From positions 23,145 to 29,241 of the forward strand of contig DCJV01000031.1 in assembly GCA_002320555.1 (NCBI GenBank): a DNA stretch of 6,097 nt. The letters are read 5' to 3'. This stretch comes from Ruminococcaceae bacterium UBA1691. Lineage in GTDB: Bacteria; Bacillota; Clostridia; Oscillospirales; Acutalibacteraceae. This document shows positions 1-5,671 of this stretch, in pieces. The notes beneath the pieces are model-generated. The model was not told the DNA's origin. It saw only the letters and a program-made list of their open reading frames with translations, and searched no databases. The stretch's first letter is position 1. Every line of letters starts with the position of its first letter. Made by a program: the position numbers and the translations under genes.

Positions 1-27
1 CGCGGCCTGAGCGCGTTCCAATTCCAT
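1..27 (-). CDS. Possible 5' end of a gene running off the window
   Basis: An ATG at 27..25 on the minus strand opens a frame that reads MELERAQAA and stays open to the window edge. A purine-rich AAGGGAAGAAG stretch lies just upstream and could serve as ribosome binding site. It sits partly inside the small palindrome CCTTGACAAGG (47..37). The orientation matches all the genes upstream, and about 100 bases of A/T-rich sequence separate it from the hairpin at 129-156. Nine residues cannot identify a family. The call rests only on start codon, upstream purines and orientation, so it may be chance. Confidence 0.35.
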
Positions 28-128
28 TTCTTCTTCCCTTGTCAAGGCAATCAAAAAAGGCAAGCGTAATGAGTAATTTTTACGAAATTGTTCTGACGAA
101 ACGATATTCTTTTTTTGACAGAATTCAT

Positions 129-156
129 GGGCCGCTGTGCTAATGCACAGCGGCCC
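129..156 (-). terminator. Perfect 12-bp hairpin downstream of the PspC gene
   Basis: GGGCCGCTGTGC (129-140) pairs perfectly with GCACAGCGGCCC (145-156) around a four-base loop. It begins 35 bases after the PspC stop codon, where a transcription end is expected for the lgt-folD-pspC cluster. Neither strand carries a clean run of U directly after the stem: the minus strand continues ATGAATTCTGTC. It is therefore either a non-canonical terminator or a 3'-end-stabilising hairpin. Confidence 0.55.
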
Positions 157-191
157 GCCGTTTATTGCACTTCAGTTTACCACGTCGAGGC

Positions 192-401
192 TCAGCCCTC
201 CACCATCGGCTCCTGCGGAATGACGATCGCAAGCACGATATAAAGGATCAGGCAGGGTACGAATGCCGTGAATACGGAAAGCACCGCATAGATCACGCGC
301 ACAAGCGTGGGATCGATATTCAAATAATTGGCGATTCCGGCGCACACGCCTGAAATCATCTTGTCATTGCGGCTTCTGTAGAGTTTTTTGTTCATATCCA
401 T
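192..401 (-). CDS. PspC-domain small membrane protein
   Basis: A 69-residue protein consisting almost only of a PspC domain. The N-terminal part carries the typical KLYRSRNDKMISGVCAGIA signature (about residues 6-24), then YLNIDPTLVR, then one long hydrophobic segment at about 34-62 that should cross the membrane, ending PQEP. PspC proteins are named after the phage-shock response of Proteobacteria. In Bacillota, short stand-alone versions are common envelope proteins of poorly defined, probably stress-related role. The start at 401 is preferred over the in-frame ATG at 395, because AGGAGG (414..409) lies 7 bases from the former and 13 from the latter. The gene follows folD after 41 bases, and a hairpin with a U-tract lies in that gap, so its expression may depend on read-through. 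The family call is firm, but the cellular role is not known from the sequence. Confidence 0.93.
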   Translation of the reverse strand: MDMNKKLYRSRNDKMISGVCAGIANYLNIDPTLVRVIYAVLSVFTAFVPCLILYIVLAIVIPQEPMVEG

Positions 402-414
402 AAAAATTCCTCCT

Positions 415-451
415 AAATAAAAATCAGTCTGAATGCTCTGCTTCAGTCTGA
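415..451 (-). terminator. Attenuator-like hairpin between folD and the PspC gene
   Basis: On the minus strand TCAGACTGAA (451..442) can pair with TTCAGACTGA (433..424), giving nine pairs and one central A-A mismatch around an 8-base loop. TTTTTATTT (423..415) follows at once. The 5' arm covers the folD stop codon, and the PspC ribosome binding site AGGAGG begins at the very next base (414). The stem is A/U-rich and interrupted, so termination would be partial. This suits an internal attenuator that sets the folD to pspC expression ratio. The two arms are also a direct repeat of the near-palindrome TCAGACTGA, so a binding-site role is a weaker alternative. Confidence 0.45.
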
Positions 452-1300
452 CAGGCCGTTTTGCAGCTTTGCAGCCATCAGGGTATTCTGCATGAGCATG
501 GCGATCGTCATCGGCCCTACGCCGCCCGGCACAGGCGTAATCGCGCCGGCAACGGGCTCGACCGCATCGAAATCCACGTCTCCGCAGAGCTTGCCAGCTT
601 CATCCCGGTTCATCCCGACGTCGATCACCGCCGCGCCCGGCTTTACCATATCTTCCGTGACAAATTTCGCTTTTCCCACGGCGGCGACCAGGATATCCGC
701 TCTGCGGCAGACCTCCCTGAGATCCTTCGTGCGGGAATGGCAGACTGTGACCGTCCCGTTTTCGTGCAGCAGGAGCATCGCCATGGGCTTACCCACAATA
801 TTGCTGCGCCCGATGACCACGCATTCCTTTCCCTCAGGGGAGATGCCCGCGCTGTGCAGCAGCTCCATCACGCCTGCAGGCGTGCAGGGCAGGAACTGAT
901 AGTCCCCAATCATAATACGCCCCACATTCGAGGGGTGGAACGCGTCCACATCCTTTTCCGGCGCAATGGCCTCGATCACCTGCTTTTCATCCAGATGCGC
1001 AGGCAGTGGCAGCTGGCAGAGAATGCCGCTAATATCCTTGCGGGCGTTGAGCTGATGCACAAGCGCCATCAATTGCAGCTGCGTCGTATCCGCCGGGAGT
1101 GCAAACTCCTCGGAATAGATGCCAACCTCGGCGCAGGCCTTCTTCTTATTATTGACATAGACGCGGGAAGCCGGATCATCGCCCACAATGATCACTGCAA
1201 GCCCCGGGACGATCCCCTTCTCCTGCAGGGCCGCCACCTCGTGCGCAACGCGCGCGCGCACCTGCGCGGAAACCTTTTTTCCGTCAATTCTGATCGCCAT
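443..1300 (-). CDS. folD: Bifunctional methylenetetrahydrofolate dehydrogenase/cyclohydrolase FolD
   Basis: A cytosolic enzyme that interconverts 5,10-methylene-, 5,10-methenyl- and 10-formyl-tetrahydrofolate with NADP, supplying formyl groups for purines and initiator tRNA. It has 285 residues, the usual family length (E. coli about 288). The N-terminal catalytic domain shows VGDDPASRVYVNNKKKAC with Tyr48 and Lys52 at the positions of E. coli Tyr50 and Lys54. It continues with CQLPLP (Gln96) and EKDVDAFHPSNVG (Asp119). The Rossmann part has GRSNIVGKP (164-172), and PVPGGVGPMT (256-265) is the C-terminal signature. The family norm is DVDGFH, so Ala120 is a small deviation. The frame stays open upstream to 1798, but the start at 1300 is fixed by AAGGAGG at 1316..1310 and by family length. 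The gene overlaps the end of lgt by 17 bases, implying co-transcription and probably coupled translation. Confidence 0.98.
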   Translation of the reverse strand: MAIRIDGKKVSAQVRARVAHEVAALQEKGIVPGLAVIIVGDDPASRVYVNNKKKACAEVGIYSEEFALPADTTQLQLMALVHQLNARKDISGILCQLPLPAHLDEKQVIEAIAPEKDVDAFHPSNVGRIMIGDYQFLPCTPAGVMELLHSAGISPEGKECVVIGRSNIVGKPMAMLLLHENGTVTVCHSRTKDLREVCRRADILVAAVGKAKFVTEDMVKPGAAVIDVGMNRDEAGKLCGDVDFDAVEPVAGAITPVPGGVGPMTIAMLMQNTLMAAKLQNGLSD

Positions 1301-2363
1301 TGCTGTCCGCCTCCTTTTCCTCTTTCTCCGGGATGTTCTCGCCAGCCGGAGCTTCCGCCTGCACACCCGATGCCGGAGCAGCTTCCTTCTCTCCCGAATC
1401 ATCGGAAGGAACCGGCTTTCCGTTGACCAGTTCGATCCGCTTGCCGCCATTGTCGATATAATAATCAACGCCCTCGATCGGCTGGGGATTCTTCTTTGCC
1501 CGGATGAGGAAATAGACCAGCAGCACGCCGCACACCACGACCAGCGCACCGGACAGCAGCTGCGAAACCCGCAGGCTTGTGCCGGGGATATAGAGGCTGT
1601 CTGTGCGCAGACCTTCGACCACCATGCGCTCCAGGCCGTACCATACGCCGTAGCACAGGATGATCTGGCCGCTGAACTTCCGGAATTTCCGGCAGATGAG
1701 ATACAGCACGAAAAAGCCGAGAATACACCAGATGGATTCATACAAAAAGGTCGGATGCACCGGCTGCGTCGGGTCGACCATAATTCCGTTCGCCGCAAAG
1801 TCCGCCTGATGCGCTGTGAGATAGGAGACGACCTTGCTGCTCGTCATGCCCCAAGGGAGATCTGTATTGCAGCCGAAGGCCTCCTGATTCATGTAGTTTC
1901 CCCAGCGCCCGATGCCCTGCGCGAGCAGCAGGCTCATCGCGCCGATATCCAGAAGGTTGCGGAAATTGAGCTTGTTGAAATGGCACACCGCCCAAGCGGC
2001 GAGCAGGCCGCCGATAATGCCGCCGTAGATCGCCATGCCGCCTTCCCAGATTTTGAAGATGTCTGCAAGGTGATCCTGATACTGCTCCCATTCGAAGGCG
2101 ACATAATAAAGCCTTGCGCCGATGATGCCGCCGAAGGTGCCGAAGATCAAAACATCCACCATCTTGTCAAGGCTCATCTTCCATTTATATGCCATCCGCC
2201 CGCCGAACAGGACGGCAAGCAAAAAGCCGAAGGCAATAATTACGCCGTACCAATGGATGGTCAGGTGCAGGTTGATGCCGGGGATCGTGAAGTCCGCGAG
2301 AATGGAAGGAACATTGAAGCTCCATCCCAGCTTCGGGAACTCCACCACTGTGAAGTCATGCAT
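1284..2363 (-). CDS. lgt: Phosphatidylglycerol-prolipoprotein diacylglyceryl transferase Lgt
   Basis: An integral membrane enzyme that moves diacylglycerol from phosphatidylglycerol onto the lipobox cysteine of prolipoproteins, the first step of lipoprotein maturation. Of 359 residues, about 1-287 form the usual core: HWYGVIIAFGF (37-47), GARLYYV (82-88), WEGGMAIYGGIIGG (106-119), the hallmark GRWGNYMNQEAFG (152-164, Tyr157 where the pattern usually has Phe), HPTFLYES (203-210) and YGLERMVVEGLRTDS (242-256). Several hydrophobic segments span the core, the last at about 268-287. After it comes a 70-residue polar tail rich in Glu, Ala and Pro, so the protein is longer than the usual 260-300. 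The start is supported by AAGGAG 9 bases upstream. No strong promoter was found. A TACAAT -10-like box at 2693..2688 has a poor -35 and would put the 2402-2680 element into the 5' leader. Confidence 0.97.
   Translation of the reverse strand: MHDFTVVEFPKLGWSFNVPSILADFTIPGINLHLTIHWYGVIIAFGFLLAVLFGGRMAYKWKMSLDKMVDVLIFGTFGGIIGARLYYVAFEWEQYQDHLADIFKIWEGGMAIYGGIIGGLLAAWAVCHFNKLNFRNLLDIGAMSLLLAQGIGRWGNYMNQEAFGCNTDLPWGMTSSKVVSYLTAHQADFAANGIMVDPTQPVHPTFLYESIWCILGFFVLYLICRKFRKFSGQIILCYGVWYGLERMVVEGLRTDSLYIPGTSLRVSQLLSGALVVVCGVLLVYFLIRAKKNPQPIEGVDYYIDNGGKRIELVNGKPVPSDDSGEKEAAPASGVQAEAPAGENIPEKEEKEADSNGDQN
1310..1316 (-). promoter_or_regulatory. Ribosome binding site fixing the folD start
   Basis: AAGGAGG on the minus strand lies nine bases before the ATG at 1300..1298, inside the coding sequence of lgt. 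It shows that the upstream continuation of the folD frame (1301-1798) is not translated as an N-terminal extension. Confidence 0.85.
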
Positions 2364-2401
2364 GGCAAGCTCTCCTTTATGTTTTCATTCTAATGGGTCC
2401 C

Positions 2402-2680
2402 TAGCATCGGTGAACAAGGGCAACAACGGTTTTGGGGGCAATGCCGAAGACCTCTGCCGGCGTTATCCTCCTCGCCTTCCGGCAAGGAAGGCGTCGTCGT
2501 CTGCCTTGCCAAAGGCCCCGGCATTGCTCCAAAACTCCAAAGGACCGCTCCGGCACCCGCAGGGGCAGGTTTGCAAGGCCACAGGGCGAAGGCTGGCTGC
2601 CGCCAGCCGAGGCCGAGAACGCGGCAAACGTGGCTTTGCGGATGCCGGGCGGCGCTGTTTCCTCTTGTTTACCGATGCTA
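2402..2680 (+). ncRNA. Candidate structured RNA (or MITE-like element) with a long closing helix
   Basis: The 408-base gap between ymfH and lgt is mostly filled by this GC-rich element. Its ends, 2402-2420 and 2662-2680, form a 19-pair closing helix. Arm A pairs 2430-2446 with 2519-2534 (one bulge) and is capped by a perfect 8-bp hairpin (2473-2480/2486-2493). Arm B pairs 2545-2555 with 2643-2652 (one bulge), then 2573-2582 with 2630-2639, and holds a perfect 7-bp hairpin (2591-2597/2602-2608). Four irregular pairs (2412/2670, 2419/2663, 2437/2528, 2577/2635) are G-U in plus-strand RNA but C-A in minus-strand RNA, which favours the plus strand. A TCTAAT box at 2389-2394 could be its -10, without a good -35. 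No plus-strand U-tract follows the helix. No tmRNA, SRP RNA or RNase P hallmark was seen. The ends read TA...TA, so a MITE is the main alternative. Small frames inside show no protein family. Confidence 0.45.
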
Positions 2681-2706
2681 TGTTGGAATTGTAAATATGT
2701 TTCTAC

Positions 2707-2747
2707 AAAAAAGAAAAAATGATTTATGTAAGGCCGCCCTCGCGGCC
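2707..2747 (-). terminator. Probable terminator of the ymfF-ymfH operon
   Basis: On the minus strand GGCCGC (2747..2742), loop GAGG, GCGGCC (2737..2732) forms a perfect 6-bp GC stem 24 bases after the ymfH stop codon. It is followed by TTACATAAATCA and then a long U-rich run (2719..2707, only one non-U). The 12-base gap between stem and U run is longer than in a textbook intrinsic terminator, so efficiency is uncertain. Its position favours separate transcription of lgt. Confidence 0.6.
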
Positions 2748-2771
2748 GTGATCAGTATCCTGTTTGGCAAG

Positions 2772-4049
2772 CTATGCTTTAACGATGGACAGCGCGCTGT
2801 ATTCCCTCCGCAGCGTCGTCTCCAGCCGCGCGGTAATTTCATCGAGCGCGATTTCGCGCAGAAGCTGAGCCTCGTCAAACAGGCCGCCGCCGCGGAACTC
2901 AGCGGCGATCATCTCATTGGCAAGCTCCTCGATATCGTTGAACGCCATGACGAAGCGGCCATAGAGCTTGCGGCGCGCGCGTTCAAAAGCAGCCGGATCA
3001 AGCCCTTCGCGGCGCACGCGCTCGATTTCCGCCTGAATGGCGTCCGCCACCTTCTGCGGATCCTTTGACTCCCCAGAAAACAGGACGCTTGCAAAACCGT
3101 AGCCTTGAAAATACTCCGCGCCGAACTGCGTATTGATCAGCCCTTCGTCAAAAAGCCTGCGGTAAAGCGGCGACGTATTCCCGGCAAGCATTTCAAGCAG
3201 GATATTGGTTTGGAGCTGTTCGCGCAGGGGTCGCTCTGGCGTATCGTAGGTCTCCTTGAAGCCGAGCATGAACAGCGGCGCGGCCACATCGAGCTTTTCC
3301 TCAATATAAGGCTGCACAACCTCCGCAGGCTCGTCCGGGAAATTGCGCTCAATAGCGAGCTCCGGCGCCTTTTTGAGGATACGGTCCGCCACCTCGAGCA
3401 CTTCGTCAACGGTCACGTTGCCCGCGACGGCGAGCGCCATATTATTCAGGTTGTAAAACGTGTGGTAGCAGCGATACAAAAGGTCGGCCGTGATCTGCGA
3501 AATCGAATCAATGGTCCCCGCGATATCAATGCGCACGGGATGCACCTGATAGAGCGCGCGCAGGCAATTGAACATGACTTGCCAGTTCGGCTCGTCCTGG
3601 TACATCCGGATTTCCTGCCCGATGATGCCCTGCTCCTTCTGCACGGTCTGCTCCGTGAAATATGGCGACTGCACAAAGTCCAGAAGGATCTCCAGCGATG
3701 CCTTGAAATTGCCCGCACAGGAAAAAAGGTAGCAAGTGCGTTCAAACGATGTGTAGGCATTGGCGGATGCGCCCGTCTTCGCATAGCGGGCAAATGCGTC
3801 GAGATCCTCGCTTTCAAAGAGCTTGTGCTCCAGAAAATGCGCGATTCCCTCCGGCACCTCGGTGAAACCGGCCTCGTCGCTGCGCTTGAAGCGCGTGTCG
3901 ATCGAGCCGTACTTCGTGCCAAACAGCGCATAGGCGGAGGAATACCCCTCCTTGGGCATCACGAGGATCGTGAGCCCCGACGGATGTTCGATTTCATAAT
4001 AGCTGTCTCTGAGCAGCTCGGAATGGATTTCTTTCACTGGCAGGCTCAT
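2772..4049 (-). CDS. ymfH: M16 family metallopeptidase, YmfH type
   Basis: A 425-residue zinc peptidase of the pitrilysin/insulinase clan (M16), predicted cytosolic since no signal peptide or membrane segment is seen. The inverted zinc motif HFLEH is at 71-75, preceded by EVPEGIA and followed by KLFE. The third ligand is probably Glu146 in QEIRMYQDEP, about 70 residues later as in the family, with Glu139 also conserved. ASANAYTSFERTCY (94-107) is a typical substrate-cleft segment. The catalytic site therefore looks intact. In Bacillus subtilis, ymfF/ymfH homologues neighbour ymfI and are named in annotation as associated with 5-aminopentanol modification of elongation factor P. The substrate is not established, so this role is by homology. 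The start at 4049 has AGGAGG 7 bases upstream and overlaps the ymfF stop as ATGA, indicating translational coupling and a likely heterodimer. Confidence 0.93.
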   Translation of the reverse strand: MSLPVKEIHSELLRDSYYEIEHPSGLTILVMPKEGYSSAYALFGTKYGSIDTRFKRSDEAGFTEVPEGIAHFLEHKLFESEDLDAFARYAKTGASANAYTSFERTCYLFSCAGNFKASLEILLDFVQSPYFTEQTVQKEQGIIGQEIRMYQDEPNWQVMFNCLRALYQVHPVRIDIAGTIDSISQITADLLYRCYHTFYNLNNMALAVAGNVTVDEVLEVADRILKKAPELAIERNFPDEPAEVVQPYIEEKLDVAAPLFMLGFKETYDTPERPLREQLQTNILLEMLAGNTSPLYRRLFDEGLINTQFGAEYFQGYGFASVLFSGESKDPQKVADAIQAEIERVRREGLDPAAFERARRKLYGRFVMAFNDIEELANEMIAAEFRGGGLFDEAQLLREIALDEITARLETTLRREYSALSIVKA

Positions 4050-5335
4050 GCGGTTTCCTCCTCTCCCAAAAGGACATAGATGGTATCGAGCGTTACGCGC
4101 TTTGCCGCCTCGACTGCCTGTTCTTGCGTAACCCTGCGGATCTGTTGAGCAAGCGCCTGGGGGGCGGCAGGCTCGTCCTCCAGCAGGCGGAAGGCATACC
4201 AGTCGTCCAGCTCCTCCGGCGTGCCACCGATGCGCTCATAGTCGTCCGCCAAGCTCTTGACAGACGCATCGAAATCATCCTGCGTGAAATTTCCCGCGCG
4301 CACGGCATCGAGCTGCCTGCCGATCTCCGTAATCGCGCGCTCGGCATTGTCAAATTCCACGCCGCTCTGCACCATCATCACGCCCTTCTGACGGAACAGG
4401 CGGGAGGAGCAGTAGTAACAAAGGCTCAGCTTTTCCCGCACATTTTGAAAGAGAAGCGACTGCGGGCTTCCGCCGAAGACATTGACCATCACAGAGACCG
4501 CGGAGATATCCTCCGGCATCTTTTCATATCCCATCCGGTAGCCCAGCACAAGTTTGCCCTGCTGGACGGGAAGGCGCTCTTCGATCCGCCGCGTTTTGCC
4601 CGCGCGTGGGATGATCTGCGTCCGGAAAGCATCTGCGGAACAGTCCTTTCTCTCAATGCCGGACAGTTCCTTTTGCAGCAGCTGCGCGGTTTTCCGCACA
4701 TCGGCGTCGCCAACGAGATTGAACTGCATCCGCCCGTTCGACACAAGCGCCTGCCATGCCTGGTACAGCCCCTGCGGCGTCAGGCGCTCCACATCCTCAG
4801 GCGTGCCGTAGCGGTTGATCCCATACGCTTCGTTTTCACACATAAGCGCTTCACAGCGCCTGAGCGCATAGGTGCGCTTATCGTTGCGCTCGTTTTCGAT
4901 GCGCTCGAGCAGCAGCCGCTTTTCCCGGTCCACATCCTGTGCAAAAAACGCCCCGTTTTCCACATGCGGATGGAATAAAAGCTCGCATAAGAGCTTGACA
5001 CAGCTGCCGACGACTTCGCCGCCGTCAAAGGCGAAACGGTCGCCAATACAGGTAAGGCTGATGCGCATCACCTGCGCCTCTCCCACCTTCTCCACACCGG
5101 CAGACACGCGAGCGCCATAGGCCTCCGCAAGCTTCTCGTTCATTGTTGAGAAGTCCGGATATTTTTCGCAGCAGCGGTGCAGCAAAAAGGGCAGTATCGC
5201 ATTTGCCGCGGCCGTCTCCCTGCGCAGCGGCGCAGCGATTGAAACAGAGATGCGGCAGGTTTTAAACTGACCAGTCCGCACCGCGCAGAGGCGTGCGCCG
5301 GGCGCAAGGGGAGTAAACTCCACAAAATCATTCAT
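4046..5335 (-). CDS. ymfF: M16-like peptidase homologue lacking the zinc motif, YmfF type
   Basis: A 429-residue protein with the two-lobed M16 layout but no HXXEH motif. The expected place (about 45-58) reads NAILPFLLHRCCEK, followed by YPDFSTMNEKLAEAYGARVSAGV, a pattern typical of the inactive partner in M16 pairs. The second half has VFGGSPQSLLFQNVREKLSLCYYCSS (the start of the C-terminal M16 lobe) and ends LDTIYVLLGEEETA. In mitochondrial processing peptidase and other M16 heterodimers the inactive subunit helps bind substrate, and a similar role beside YmfH is inferred. It is the first gene of the operon and overlaps ymfH by 4 bases. The start at 5335 has only a distant AAAGGA, 12 bases away, so initiation may be weaker than for its neighbours. 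Upstream in-frame ATGs are blocked by stops. The link to elongation factor P modification rests on Bacillus homologues only. Confidence 0.9.
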   Translation of the reverse strand: MNDFVEFTPLAPGARLCAVRTGQFKTCRISVSIAAPLRRETAAANAILPFLLHRCCEKYPDFSTMNEKLAEAYGARVSAGVEKVGEAQVMRISLTCIGDRFAFDGGEVVGSCVKLLCELLFHPHVENGAFFAQDVDREKRLLLERIENERNDKRTYALRRCEALMCENEAYGINRYGTPEDVERLTPQGLYQAWQALVSNGRMQFNLVGDADVRKTAQLLQKELSGIERKDCSADAFRTQIIPRAGKTRRIEERLPVQQGKLVLGYRMGYEKMPEDISAVSVMVNVFGGSPQSLLFQNVREKLSLCYYCSSRLFRQKGVMMVQSGVEFDNAERAITEIGRQLDAVRAGNFTQDDFDASVKSLADDYERIGGTPEELDDWYAFRLLEDEPAAPQALAQQIRRVTQEQAVEAAKRVTLDTIYVLLGEEETA

Positions 5336-5476
5336 TCCGTCGGATCATCCTTTCATCGAATCCAAAGGGTTCTGCGCTTCGACGGCGCCGAACGCCGCGC
5401 CTTTTTACCGTCTGGGATGCGAAAAGCCGCTTCCTGCTGCCGGGGTGGCAGATCAATTTGGAGACGATTATTTTTG

Positions 5477-5502
5477 ATTATAACACAATTTCATTTTGCC
5501 AA
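5477..5502 (-). promoter_or_regulatory. Extended -10 promoter for ymfF-ymfH
   Basis: The minus strand has TGTTATAAT (5485..5477), a perfect extended -10. TTGGCA (5502..5497) matches the -35 consensus at five of six bases, but the spacer is only 14 bases. The extended -10 could compensate. Transcription would begin near 5470 and give a leader of about 135 bases before ymfF. Confidence 0.6.
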
Positions 5503-5565
5503 AGGCTATCTATGTGGTATCAGCCGAAAGAGGCGAGCCTGTGAGCCTAGCACAGATATTTCAGA

Positions 5566-5587
5566 CACAAAAATCTTCGATTTTGTG
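5566..5587 (-). repeat. Short A/T-rich inverted repeat in the 5' leader
   Basis: On the minus strand CACAAAATC, loop GAA, GATTTT-GTG forms a stem of nine pairs with one bulged base (5587..5566). It lies about 10 bases after the presumed start site of the promoter at 5603-5611. It has no following U-tract, so it looks like a leader stem rather than a terminator. It might also bind a regulator, since it is largely symmetric. Confidence 0.45.
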
Positions 5588-5602
5588 CGCGTTTCAGAGG
5601 TT

Positions 5603-5636
5603 ATTATAGCACACCTCCTCTCCCGCTTCCAGTCAA
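5603..5636 (-). promoter_or_regulatory. Second extended -10 promoter candidate
   Basis: The minus strand carries TGCTATAAT (5611..5603), again a perfect extended -10. A -35-like TTGACT (5636..5631) is present, but 22 bases away, which is too far for normal spacing. The promoter would therefore depend on the extended -10. It lies within 70 bases of the end of the upstream enzyme gene and would add about 125 bases to the ymfF leader. Confidence 0.45.
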
Positions 5637-5671
5637 AAAGGACGGGCAAAAGGAAAATAAACGTTAAATTT

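Larger units (their letters stand above)
5336..5671 (-). other. Intergenic region: promoters and hairpin-rich leader of ymfF
   Basis: No convincing gene lies in these 336 bases. Read on the minus strand from the enzyme's stop codon, it holds an extended -10 (5611..5603), a hairpin (5587..5566), the closely spaced repeat GGCTC ACA GGCTC, a second extended -10 (5485..5477), and a leader of about 135 bases before ymfF. That leader contains a small stem CTGCC/GGCAG (5451..5437) and a GC-rich structure closed by GACGG/CCGTC (5412..5381). On the plus strand the latter resembles a terminator stem followed by five T (5384-5406), but no plus-strand gene is present to use it. No clear U-tailed terminator for the upstream enzyme gene was seen. 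Confidence 0.6.

Noticed and set aside
115..143. TTGACA followed by TGCTAA on the plus strand
   Set aside because: The -10 is poor and falls inside the perfect hairpin at 129-156. No plus-strand gene follows.
461..1426. Long plus-strand frame (321 codons) opposite folD
   Set aside because: It mirrors folD, whose protein is unmistakable. The translation is rich in His and Arg with no family resemblance, as expected for a GC-rich shadow.
1301..1798. Upstream extension of the folD reading frame
   Set aside because: It lies inside lgt in another frame, reads as Arg/Ser/Cys-rich nonsense, and a strong ribosome binding site marks the start at 1300.
1188..2393. Plus-strand frame of 401 codons opposite lgt
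   Set aside because: It lies opposite lgt, which carries all family motifs. The frame has no recognisable domain or ribosome binding site.
2402..2680. tmRNA, SRP RNA, RNase P RNA, 6S RNA or group II intron
   Set aside because: None of the expected signatures (the SRP apical-loop motif, the RNase P core, the tmRNA acceptor end, intron domain V or the GUGYG start) could be found. 6S RNA is normally shorter and a single rod.
2122..2722. Plus-strand small frames across the lgt-ymfH gap
   Set aside because: They run through the structured element and show no protein family. Open frames are expected in GC-rich sequence, and the base pairing explains the region better.
3105..4978. Plus-strand frames opposite ymfH and ymfF (324 and 284 codons)
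   Set aside because: Both are shadows of clear M16 proteins on the minus strand and have no family features.
5470..5600. T-box or other known riboswitch upstream of ymfF
   Set aside because: No T-box AGGGTGGNACCGCG-like block or other familiar aptamer core was seen, only generic hairpins.
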